Part shown: piece by piece, positions 55,327 to 64,000 of the stretch
Position numbering within the stretch: the stretch's first letter is position 1
How the letters are laid out: each line of letters begins with the position of its first letter
Source: Symsagittifera roscoffensis
Lineage: Eukaryota; Xenacoelomorpha; Acoela; Convolutidae
NCBI RefSeq assembly: GCF_963678635.1
Contig: NC_087066.1
Coordinates: 65,385,277 to 65,449,276 of the forward strand
Length of the DNA stretch: 64,000 bases
Direction of reading: 5' to 3'
Translations under genes and position numbers: made by a program
Notes under the pieces: model-generated
Told to the model about the DNA's origin: nothing
Database searches by the model: none
Seen by the model: the letters and a program-made list of their open reading frames with translations, nothing else

Positions 55327-55332
55327 AATAAA
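55327..55332 (+). other. Poly(A) signal of the RPA-like gene
   Basis: AATAAA 9 nt after the RPA-like stop codon, with a run of ten A at 55,351-55,360. Supports the inferred last exon. Confidence 0.6.
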
Positions 55333-55439
55333 TTTTACACCTTAATTCTTAAAAAAAAAACATTTTCAATTCTTCCCTTGCCATTCTGAACAGGTGGTTA
55401 CAAAGTTTTAGCTAGTCACTGTATGATTTTCTGCCAGCA

Positions 55440-55825
55440 GCTCGACTGGTCTGTGTATACTTGTATTAGGTACACAGTTTTTTTTCAACTGCTGTTTATA
55501 CTTGTATTAGGTACACTGTAGTTTCAATCAATTGATCTGTGTATACTTGTATTAGGTACACAGTTATTCTATTTCAACTTTTGTGTATACTTGTATTAGG
55601 TACACTGTAGTTTCAATCAACTGGTCTGTGTATACTTGTATTAGGTACAGTTTTTTTTCAACTGCTGTGTATACTTGTATTAGGTACACTGTAGTTTCAA
55701 TCAACTGGTCTGTGTATACTTGTATTAGGTACACAGTTTTTCTATTTCAACTGCTGTGTATACTTGTATTAGGTACACTGTAGTTTCATTTAACTGGTCT
55801 GTGTATACTTGTATTAGGTGTAAAA
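55440..55825 (+). repeat. Satellite, ~44-bp units, ~9 copies
   Basis: The core GTATACTTGTATTAGGTAC is repeated about nine times, starting near 55,452. Two spacer types alternate between cores: one with ACAGTTTTTTTTCAACTG and one with ACTGTAGTTTCAATCAACTG, so the higher-order unit is a dimer of roughly 88 bp. It begins about 80 nt after the Helitron poly(A) region. Confidence 0.93.
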
Positions 55826-55899
55826 CAGGAGGCGTTTTGCTACACATACAAACACAATCTTTTGTATTTTATTATAGCTATAGAAATTGATCTACAATG

Positions 55900-56790
55900 C
55901 GTAAGTACGACATTTAGTTCTACGATTGTTATTTCAGGTCCTTTGTCAATATTTCAGGCTCTTTGTCAATATAGCAAAATTTTGGTGTATATATGTGTTA
56001 GTAAGATTTTTAGTTCTACAACGTTTATTCAGGCTCTTTGTCGATATAGCAAAATATTGGTGTATACATGTGTTAGTACGATTTTAGCTCTAGAATTGTT
56101 ATTTCAGGCTCTTCGTCAATATAGCAATATTTTAGCGTATACATGTGTTAGTACCATTTTTAGTTCTCGAACTGTTATTTTATGATCTATGTCAATATAT
56201 CAAAATTTTAGTGTATACATGTGTTATTACAATTTTTAGTTCTCGAACTGTTATTTCATGATCTTTGTCAATATATCAAAATTTTATTGTATACATGGGT
56301 TAGTACCATTTTTAGTTCTCGAACTGTTATTCCATGATCTTTGTCAATATAGCAAAATTTTGGTGTATACTTGTGTTAGTACGATTTTTAGCTCTAGAAC
56401 TGTTAGTCCATGATCTTTGTCAATATAGCAAAAATTTGACGTATACATGTGTTAGTACGATTTTTAGCTCTCGAACTGTTATTTCATGATCTTTGCCAAT
56501 ATAGCAAAATTTTGGTGTATACATGTGTTCGTACGATTTTTAGCTCACGAACTGTTATTTCAGGCTCTTTGTCAATATAGTAAAATTTTGGTGTATACAT
56601 GTGTTAGTACGATTTTTAGTTCTAGAAGTGTTATTTTATGATCTTCGTTGATATATCAAAAATTTAACCTATACATGTGTTAGTACGATTTTTAGTTCTA
56701 GAACTGTTATTTCAGGCTCTTTCTCGATATAGCAAAATTTTGGTGTATACATGTATTAGTACGATTTTTTGTTCTAGAACTGTTATTCTT
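55900..56790 (+). repeat. Satellite, ~76-bp units, ~11 copies
   Basis: Units contain GTATACATGTGTTAGTACGA, TTTTTAG(T/C)TC, GAACTGTTATTTCA, and CTTTGTCAATATAGCAAAAT. Spacing between GTATAC cores is about 76-77 bp through 56,760. The core differs from that of the neighbouring 44-bp satellite by a few bases, so the two families are related. Confidence 0.93.
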
Positions 56791-56914
56791 CAATTATTAG
56801 TTGTTCAAGTTGTTTGGTTTTTGCTTCAGTTTCTATGCCTTCGGTGTATTGCGCGTAACGCCTATGTTCTAGCAATTTAGATTTAATTGAGTTATTATTT
56901 TTGGTTCCATGACA

Positions 56915-57022
56915 GTCTACCCTATTCCAATCTACCCTGTGCTAATCTACCCTATACTATTCTATCCTACATACCAATCTACCCTATACTAATCTACCCT
57001 ATACCATTCTACCCTATAATTA
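56915..57022 (+). repeat. Short CTACCCTAT tandem array
   Basis: About eight irregular copies of a 15-16-bp unit of the form (A)TCTACCCTATAC(T/C)A(T/A). It is followed by A-rich non-coding DNA to about 57,270. Confidence 0.9.
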
Positions 57023-57270
57023 AAGCAATTGAAACTTACCCCATCCTCTTGAAGAATCCGAAACAGTATATTTCCGAACAAATCAAAGAACCATTAATTA
57101 TGATCAAAGAATAATTGACGCACGCGAACAAAATATCAAAGCAACGTAAAACTTGCGCGTTCGAAATGGAAATGATTTCAAAGCATGAACGAACAGAAAT
57201 TTTAATCCAATGTTGCTATAGAAATGCGTTGCGGCTATTTCTTCAACGAACAAAAGTCATATCACATCAA

Positions 57271-57335
57271 GTCGACATAGCGTAGCGGATAATGCATGTG
57301 TTTGAAAATCAAAAGTTCGAAAGATCAAATCACCA
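57271..57335 (+). repeat. tRNA-like fragment
   Basis: TAGCGTAGCGGATAATGC resembles an A-box/D-arm and AAGTTCGAAAG, about 40 nt on, resembles a B-box. Stems do not pair well, so this is more likely a decayed tRNA or SINE head than an active gene. Confidence 0.3.
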
Positions 57336-57597
57336 AGAAATCAAATTTTGAATGAAATTCGAAAATTACTGAGGGTTTGACTAGTTGATCACAAAAGGAG
57401 GGGTAGACCCCCCAGTACCAGGCCAAGGCGGTACTGGGGCGCGGGGTGAGGGAGAAGGTAAAATTCTTTTGGTATTGGCCTCTATTACCTCCCAAAAATT
57501 CAGCCCTCTACGGCCACGGGAACCTCAAAAAGTGTATTTTTTTAGAAATTAAATTGAATTTTTGAAAAATTCACAAATTTTGATAAAATCAACTGAG

Positions 57598-58012
57598 TTA
57601 GGAATGACTTAATTGCGCGAGAGAATACAAATATGTTAAAATAGATTCTTTGTTAAAATTGTTGCAAATGTTTTTCACTTTATCATTCAATTCCCTGTAC
57701 TTCTTTCGACTGGGGTTGCTGTTTCCTCCCATTGCTTTCAATATATTGAATTTCTGATTGGCAGCGTCCAGTTTGATTTGTTCCGGAAAGGTGTGAACGG
57801 ATGGGTGGTTTCCTTTAAAGAGAGTAGCAACGTCAAGATGCCAGCCAAGATGCGTGCGTGTGCTCATTTCTACAGGCAATAAGATCGTTTTCTCGGGTTA
57901 TTGCTGTCGTTTTGCATTTATGGGACCCCCATCTTGAACACTTCCAGTGAATGTTTCCATTCTTTGTTTCCTGTTTTTTCGTAAACTCGTGGCCACCGAT
58001 TACAAGCGTTCG
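57598..58012 (-). pseudogene. FLYWCH/MULE-type transposase relic with its core deleted
   Basis: Minus strand. 58,012-57,833 is open for 59 codons: a FLYWCH-type zinc finger, with RTLVIGGHEFTKKQ, then WKCSRWGSHKC and the paired histidines NEHTHA. In another frame from 57,879, 93 codons contain GNHPSVHTFPEQ and SRKKYRELNDKVKNI, the characteristic C-terminal end of MULE-like transposases associated with FLYWCH fingers. The intervening MULE DDE core (normally a few hundred residues) is absent, so this is an internally deleted and frameshifted copy. The family assignment rests on pattern memory of these domains. Confidence 0.55.
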
Positions 58013-58371
58013 CTAAATAGTATTCCAAAGAAAATTGATATAATGACGTAGTTTTGGTTTCATTTTTAAACAGACGCGAAGCAGGATCTTGCAAGATAGC
58101 TTCCTTTCACGACAGGCTTTTTCAGCAAAATCTTTGAGATATGATTTTTTGTGGGAAAAACAACTTTAAGCACAGAGACAACCTAAAACAATTCGTGGAA
58201 GAAGAAAACAACCTCACACACTTGGTTTCACATCATCTGGCAACTTTTGCTAGATATCTTGTTTTTATTAGACAACTACCTTTTTACGTTTTGACTGAGG
58301 AACTTAAAAAATAACAATTGGTAACTTTCAAACCTTTACTTAGATCGGCAGAAGCAAATAAGAAACAAAAA

Positions 58372-60775
58372 TGCTCGTATCAGGGCGAAGCCCTGAATGT
58401 TCCGACTGCCTTTTAAGGTTTATTGAGCAGCAGTAAAAACATAAAAAATTAAATGAAATAAAATAAAATGAAATTTTATTTCTAAAATTTGAAATTTTTA
58501 ATATAAATCATCCCCCACACGCCATATAAAGTACAAAAGATAAATTTCGTTCCTTGTTACAAATTAATATTGGCAAATAAGTTTCGTTCAACCAATTTGG
58601 AACGATTTATTAGAAGGATCAAATCTCCGCTTACGCATTAATAGCGCGAATTATATCGCGCGTTAATTGTCCCAAATTGGTCAAAATGGCCAAAATGGCA
58701 ATCTTTAAACCCTCATAACTTTACGAAAAATGATCACAGGTGAAATATCTTTTCAAATTTAAGCTTAGGACAACAATGGCTTTCGAATGATAAAAAAATT
58801 TTCGTCAAAAATGGCTAGTTAAAAAGTCGAAATTTGTCTGAAGAAAAAAAAACCCACCCCGAGCACAAATATTCCGTTACTTTCGTATCAAAAATCGAAA
58901 CAAAAATATAATCACAAAGCCTAACTGGACACGTTCAATGTGAGTATTTGGTTGAAAAGACCAAACATTTTAAAGATTTTTTACTCGTATCTATGTGAAC
59001 ACAGCATTCAAAACGTCTCAGGCTAATTCATATAATGGAACAAAAACAAGTTGAATACGACCAAATGTCTTTTAACCTCTAGATTTTCAAAAGCAGTTGA
59101 ACTAATACTTTTAGAAAAAGCTTTTTCAAAACATTTTTAAAAAAATGGTTCAAAATGCTTTGCTTATATATTATTTTTTTTCGACATTACCAAAGTCAAA
59201 ACATAAACAATGATAAAAAAAGTTTTTTTTTTATTTTTGTTCGCTTTCGTCAGTTTCTCTGTGCGTAAACTTAATAGTGGAGCAGAATCCCCATAGTGTT
59301 TTCCTGTTGATCAGAAGTTTTGCGGAGAAAGAAAATACTTGAAGAATGAACAGCTACTAAGTGTTTTTCGTTTATATGTGAAACCAGTTTTACAATACTG
59401 AGCTTTCATGTATGCTGCAACAACCAAAATCAAACCTGTAGGATAACCGTTGCCTATATTGATAAATTGTGTAATGAAAACTATTGTTCAAAAAAATGAA
59501 TAACTTGGTAAACCAAACAAAACAGAAGGAACTATTTCACTCAAGAAAAGAATTATTTATTTATGAAAATATCTATGAGTGTCTTAAAGTATTATCCGAC
59601 GTTCACCAGTTTTACTCAAGAGGCAACCGAAGCTAAAAAAACCAAGATAGCCGGCTACAGTGCAAGTAGCACAGAATGTTTCGACCAGTCTTATAAAATT
59701 ACAACAAAAATATTTTTTCAAATTAATGTCGCTTTTTCGGCGTGGTGAGATAAAAGATTCTGAGCGAAAAAGTAGAGCTTAGGCAGTTTACCCATTCAAT
59801 GTAAAATATGCCAATTGCAAAACAATTTTTGAAGACAAATAACAAGAAACTAAAAATCAATGAAAAACATTTTTTTTTTATTTTTCAAAATTTTTTCACC
59901 AAATTTTTGAAGTTTTTGATTCGTAAGATGAAGCTAAAAACTCAAAAAAACAAACTTCATATGAGTAAAACTAAAGTTTCAAGGCTTTAATTAAACATAA
60001 ATAATCTAATGTAAGCCCGTTCACTTGCTTGAAATCAGAAGAAAAAAAAAACAAAAATTTCAGACCGGTTTTTCTCGACACTCTCGAAATTTCGACTGAA
60101 AGGGCTTTAATCTGATATATCACTCTACCCAGTCCGGTGATTAATTAAAACAAGAAGCTTTGAAGGTCCGGCAGCCTTTTAAGTCTATAGAGCACTAATA
60201 TTATAAAAAAATTAAATATAAATAAATAAAGTTAAAACAACAAAATGTATCATACAACACAAAGTGTGTCATACAACAAAAAAATTAAAATCAATGGGAA
60301 GTTAAACTCTTAATGTTTTTATCCAAAAAGATTCTTCTTACTCTTTAATCGCAGTTTAGACTCCTGAAAACAAACTAATGGCGATCTATTGGTGATCTAA
60401 TAATGATCTAACAACTTGATTTGTGGAAAAATGTGAATAAATGAATTATATTGTTAGTTCAATAGCTTGAATACAATTTATTGTTCCAAGTTTTGCAACG
60501 AAAGTAACGGAATATTTATGCTAGGGGTGTTTTTTTTCTTCAGATCAATTTCGACATTTTTTGATGATTTTTTTTATATCAATCAAATGGTATTGTTGTC
60601 TTGAGCTTCAATTGAAGCGGGATATATTTCGCGCAATTACCGTGTTTGCGGAGATTTAATTCATCTTAGAAATCGTTTCAAATTGGTTGAAATACGCTCA
60701 TTTGGCTTATTTGCCATAATTGTTTTGTTACTAGGAGCAAAATCTATCAAATAAAACTTTATATGGCGTATGTGT

Positions 60776-60806
<31 letters not shown>

Positions 60807-60881
60807 GGGGAGGATAGACTTACTGCTCCATAGACCTTAAAAGGCAATCGAAACATTCGGGACTCTGCCCTGATACGAGCA
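58372..60881. mobile_element. 2.5-kb element with long terminal inverted repeats
   Basis: The left end TGCTCGTATCAGGGC (58,372) recurs inverted at 60,867-60,881. The similarity continues inward over about 514 bp on the left (to 58,885) and about 383 bp on the right (from 60,499), for example TATTCCGTTACTTTCG on the left against CGAAAGTAACGGAATA on the right. Arms are diverged. The central 58,886-60,498 has no recognisable transposase, so it is non-autonomous or decayed. Each end has a CAGGGC...GCCCTG hairpin. A related arm is at 37,820-38,295. Confidence 0.6.
60770..60810 (+). repeat. (TG)n followed by a G21 run
   Basis: About ten TG dinucleotides run into 21 consecutive G within the right arm of the inverted-repeat element. 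The opposite arm lacks this, so it expanded after the arms formed; the length may be unreliable. Confidence 0.95.
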
Positions 60882-61399
60882 GTCTTGTTAATATTATGCT
60901 AATTGAAAATCCATTAGGTTGTTTAATTTGCCACAATACTTGACTAACTATTCAACGAAAATCTATTGTAATCGATTTATGCTGGTGTCCGTTAATATCT
61001 TTTTCCACTGAAAATGATCTGACTTGAAGCCCGAAATTGTTTCGCTAATATTGCCTGCTAATAATCTAACTTAAGCTGAAAGTTTTTACTGAAGACCGCA
61101 AAACGCTTAAGTTTTTTGAATAAACGCTCACAAAAAGCGCGAGATTCGAGAAATTTTTGATTTATTTAGAAAATCGCTCAAAAAGCGCTCAAACCGCTCA
61201 AAATGAAGCATGATTTTAAGCGCAATTATCTAAACAAACGTCATACTGCTCAAATTTTTCTTCAAATTGAGCGAATAATCTGGACTTGGTTTGCTGTTCA
61301 CACCAAACACCTTAGTCATGAGTTTAATTATTCATTTTGCTGGATAAGTTTTTGTAGCTCTTCTTAAAATATCAATGTACACAAATTTATCTTAGTTAC

Positions 61400-61475
61400 C
61401 TGTTTCGATGGGGTTCGAGTCTATGCCGCCCATATTGAACACCAGCAACAGAAAAGATGCTAAATTCAAATTCAT
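61400..61475 (-). CDS. Candidate first coding exon: signal peptide of a secreted protein
   Basis: Minus strand ATG at 61,473-61,475 followed by 25 codons, MNLNLASFLLLVFNMGG then a polar end, and a consensus donor CAG|GTAACT at 61,400/61,399 (phase 1). The hydrophobic core ASFLLLVF is typical of signal peptides. The next minus-strand exon recognised is the Kunitz-like exon at 40,165-40,400, which needs a phase-1 partner, but it is 21 kb away and other exons could intervene. The intervening DNA holds the Helitron on the opposite strand. Confidence 0.45.
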
Positions 61476-61876
61476 AATTGTCGAAATTTTGAGAGTTGAA
61501 GGAAAAACCGACACCAAATTTGATCAAAACTAAATGATTTGATAGAGTAATAACTGCTCTGTGAATAAGTCTCTGTTTAATTAGCTTATCTTTCAAAGCC
61601 AAAATAGCTTGTTTGAGACATCTTTTAGATTGGTCCGATTACTAGATAAGGGTTGTTATCTAGCACTTGGATCAATATACGATGTCTTTGTTGGCAGTTA
61701 AACAAGCTAATTTGACATTGAAAGATAAGCAGACGCCCCAGAAAAGGTTTACCATTTGCAAGATTTTTTTATTGGAAATTACTATTACCACTAATGATTT
61801 GAAATGTTTTCAATTTCACGTTCAGAAGTTTTTTGAGCAAACAATTATAGAGCATCGATACTGTTATCTATCCAAA

Positions 61877-61985
61877 TTGCACAATTCCGTGTATCATTCG
61901 CTGCTAAATCAAAAGCGAAAAAGGCTGCTTGTACATCAGGGCAAAACCGACTGCCCCTAAACTGGTCTAGATTAATTTTTGTTCA
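61877..61985 (+). repeat. Dispersed repeat, copy A (terminal CAGGGC motif)
   Basis: About 110 bp similar to 63,893-64,000 in direct orientation, sharing TTGCACAATTCC, ATCAAAAGC and CATCAGGGCAAAACCGACTG. The CAGGGC/GACTGCC blocks link it to the ends of the inverted-repeat family. Confidence 0.7.
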
Positions 61986-62105
61986 AAAAATGTTCGGGAA
62001 ACTATCAAATATAAAAAATTATTTTTATACAGCCAATACCTAACGCTAATTTTTGAGTTGAAATTATATGACCACTTTAAGTTGGCCTCAGTTAAACTTA
62101 GTTGG

Positions 62106-62440
62106 AATGATTGGCGCACAGACAATTCAGCCTGAGACAATTCAGCCAATTTTACAAAACGCTAGATTCGAAAGAAAAAAACTGGAATCGGAGTTATTTC
62201 TCGGTTTAAGGTCGCCGGTGGGCGCGCTACGCTCGCGTCGCCGCTTCGCGGCAATAACCGGCTCCAAATTTTGTTTAGAGTCCTACCCTCTTTTGGCAAG
62301 CTCGCAAAACGTTGGCGCAACTGCGGCGGTCACTACGATTGGCTGAATTGTCTTTGGCTGAATTGTCTGCTTACTTTTGGCTGAGTTGTCTAAATTTCAA
62401 ATCGGCTGAATAGTCTTTGGCCGAATTGTCTGGACGGGGG
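62106..62440. repeat. GC-rich palindromic module, copy 2, with inverted short arrays
   Basis: The 62,202-62,334 core matches 15,371-15,501. Here it carries a perfect GCCGCTTCGCGGC hairpin. To the left are two AGACAATTCAGCC-like motifs (62,110-62,145), to the right five inverted GGCTGAATTGTCT-like motifs (62,339-62,432). A non-autonomous element with array-type ends is the simplest reading; an autonomous partner is not visible here. Confidence 0.6.
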
Positions 62441-62512
62441 AATGATTATGAAAGCAGATAATTTGCCAGGGATAAATAATTCGCATATTGAAAATAACAA
62501 AATATTTTTCAG

Positions 62513-62730
62513 CAACAAAGTCAAACGGGATTACGTGTAGTGCAGACATACTCGCTTGGCAATCCAAAGATTTCCGGATCAATACCCATAAATTGTCAAC
62601 TCGTGTATACATTTCTCACTTTCTTACAAAGTCGGAACAAAATAATTGCTCGTTTATAAGGGCAACCCGGGTCGAAGATGCATTGCATTTCAGAAAAGCA
62701 CCAAAATCTTTCATTATTTGCATACCTTGA
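62513..62730 (+). CDS. Candidate terminal coding exon, unknown protein
   Basis: A good acceptor, ATATTTTTCAG, ends at 62,512. Phase-1 entry gives 72 codons to TGA with balanced composition and three cysteines (SNGITCSADILAWQSKDF, QNNCSF, IICIP), unlike AT-noise. An AATAAA-containing stretch lies about 200 nt downstream near 62,932. Unknown family; may be the last exon of another secreted protein. Confidence 0.35.
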
Positions 62731-63892
62731 TCATTCATGTTGCAATGCCACTTGAACGACGTTCTTCCAAGTTTCAATTATGAAATGTAATGCAAGTTAC
62801 CCTGACGTTTGCTCGCTGAATTATTACTGAAACTTGGATGTCAATGTTTCTCGAATCATCCATGGCACCTGGATAAAACTTGCCTTGATGTTTCATTGCG
62901 TTCCTCCGATGCATCATGATAATTAGTATATTAATAAAAAAAAATAAGAATAATATAATAATTATTAAAAAACTAAATAACGAAGCATCATTTTCAGTAG
63001 CTTCATCAATGTTTTCGAAATGATAATGAATATAACAGTCAATGTATAAGTCTATTCACATAGTAATAACACACTCACATTGACTGATACTAATTAATGT
63101 CTCATCAATTTTTTTGTAATATTTAAGGAGAACAAAATGCCTCTATCGATACAACATAATGCTTCAAATTGATCTTTTTATTTGTTCCGACCGATTGGAA
63201 AATAAAAAGAACTTTGTATTAAGGTGCATAATAGTGTTTTTCCTTCTTTCTTTTTTCCTGTTTTCCGCGCAAAATCAGTTGCCAGAAATAATCATTCCAG
63301 AGAGTTGAGTGTAATATCAAATAAAAGCCCTTAAAATCGTGATTTGAACAATTTTTTTAAAATTTTAAAATAATTTTCTCAGTGTTGACAAAAACCGGTT
63401 TGAAATTTTTGGTTATTCGTCTAAATTCGAGCGAACAAAGGGAACAACAGGCTCAGAATAATTTGTTTTATTAGCCTAAAAGCTTACAATAACTTAGTTT
63501 AAAACACCAAAACCTACTTTTAATTGAGCAGCTTTAGTGTTTTTGAGTTTTTTAGTGCCTTTTGCAATCAAAAACTTGAAAGGTTTAAAAAATACAAAAA
63601 AAGTCAAAATTTTTTTATTGTTTCTCGTTTATGTAGTCATTTTTCTAGTAAATATGATTTCAATTTATTGATTTTACTAGACTGTTGAATATGGCTAATG
63701 CTCTAGACTAGGCAGCAGTTACGGCAATTGGTAACAAATAAAAACTACCTTGTGAAAGTTTTCTCAGGTATATAATTGTAATCCCCAAAAAATCAAAATT
63801 GAAATTTAGTGATTTTGAAAGGTCTTTTTGTAAACAAGAATCAAATACAAGCTGCCAAGATCAAGCAAATAAACGCTGCCAGGAACAACCAT
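62731..63892. other. No gene recognised
   Basis: AT-rich DNA. A block near 63,240-63,320 (TTTTCCGCGCAAAATCAG) resembles the TTTTCCACACAAAATCAG block of the 29.5-34 kb triplication, so part of this stretch is a diverged relative of that unit. Confidence 0.4.
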
Positions 63893-64000
63893 TAATTTGC
63901 ACAATTCCATGTACCTTTTGCTGCTAGATCAAAAGCAAAAAAACTGCTCGTATATCAGGGCAAAACCGACTGCCCCTTAACTGGTCACTATTATTTTTTG
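63893..64000 (+). repeat. Dispersed repeat, copy B (reaches window edge)
   Basis: Direct-orientation relative of 61,877-61,985 with ACTGCTCGTATATCAGGGC and CCGACTGCCCC blocks. It runs to the right edge of the window. Confidence 0.7.

Larger units (their letters stand above)
42612..55360 (+). mobile_element. Degenerate Helitron (helentron-like) with USP, Rep, helicase, endonuclease and RPA
   Basis: Rolling-circle-type transposon identified by an HUH/Y2 Rep domain joined to a PIF1-family helicase, preceded by Helitron_like_N and DUF6570-like regions. The C-terminal apurinic-like endonuclease is the mark of the animal Helentron group, and a separate RPA-like gene follows. A ubiquitin-specific protease domain at the N-terminal end is unusual. 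Lesions: triplication of 2.08 kb, one 5-nt insertion, one 7-nt deletion, three nonsense codons and a -1 shift in the USP. Precise element ends are not determined; the given limits are the first and last coding/poly(A) features. Confidence 0.9.

Noticed and set aside
55327-55360. AATAAA followed by ten A, as in a processed retrocopy
   Set aside because: The RPA-like gene retains introns, so it was not copied from spliced mRNA.
55440-56790. Regularly spaced repeats resembling a CRISPR array
   Set aside because: Spacers are themselves repeated, the unit drifts gradually, there is no leader or cas gene, and the context is eukaryotic. They are satellites.

Overview
The window looks like repeat-rich, AT-rich DNA of an invertebrate animal. 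The coding sequence is broken by short GT-AG introns of 62-90 nt, TATA boxes sit upstream of short signal-peptide exons, there is a Kunitz-like secreted-protein exon, a tRNA-headed SINE-like repeat, a FLYWCH/MULE transposase relic and a Helitron. The Kunitz-like exon would fit an arthropod, perhaps an arachnid, but I cannot name a species. Almost everything recognisable is transposon-derived; host genes appear only as isolated candidate exons.

Layout. 1-14,871: a large Ty3/gypsy-type LTR retrotransposon on the + strand whose 5' end lies outside the window. It has gag, then pol in the -1 frame (protease, RT, RNase H, integrase with GPY/F-like tail), then an unusual chain of further ORFs: two tiny hydrophobic proteins, a P/S/T/N-rich ORF with no methionine, an envelope-like glycoprotein, a -1-frame extension carrying a membrane segment, and a 601-residue unknown protein. 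Neighbouring ORFs overlap or share ATGA stop/start junctions. 14,872-29,473: non-coding DNA with dispersed and tandem repeats, a SINE-like element, a 225-bp satellite and two weak exon candidates. 29,474-34,121: a 1.5-kb block repeated three times. 34,500-41,000: weak host-exon candidates, a 200-N assembly gap, and a well-supported Kunitz-like terminal exon on the minus strand. 41,036-42,245: a TTTA-rich array with about 306-bp higher-order units.

42,612-55,360: a degenerate animal-type Helitron, the most interesting object in the window. In order it encodes a ubiquitin-specific protease (USP) domain, short helical STPR-like repeats, a DUF6570-like zinc region, Helitron_like_N, an HUH/Y2 Rep nuclease, a PIF1-type helicase, an apurinic-like endonuclease fused to the helicase through two small introns, and a separate RPA-like single-strand-binding protein in five exons. 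A 2.08-kb block covering the second half of the USP through DUF6570 is triplicated, and the copies carry different lesions. Two in-frame stops also break the Rep part, so this copy is probably dead while its architecture remains readable.

55,440-64,000: two adjacent satellites with a shared core next to the Helitron 3' end, a third short array, an internally deleted FLYWCH/MULE transposase on the minus strand, a 2.5-kb element with long inverted repeats, microsatellites, a minus-strand signal-peptide exon at 61,400-61,475, a second copy of a GC-rich palindromic module, and a candidate terminal exon at 62,513-62,730.

As a system, the retrotransposon looks like an env-bearing, retrovirus-like element with extra accessory genes. 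The Helitron looks like a Rep/helicase/endonuclease/RPA replication set with an added deubiquitinase. Both readings rest on visible motifs and gene order; no database search was possible.
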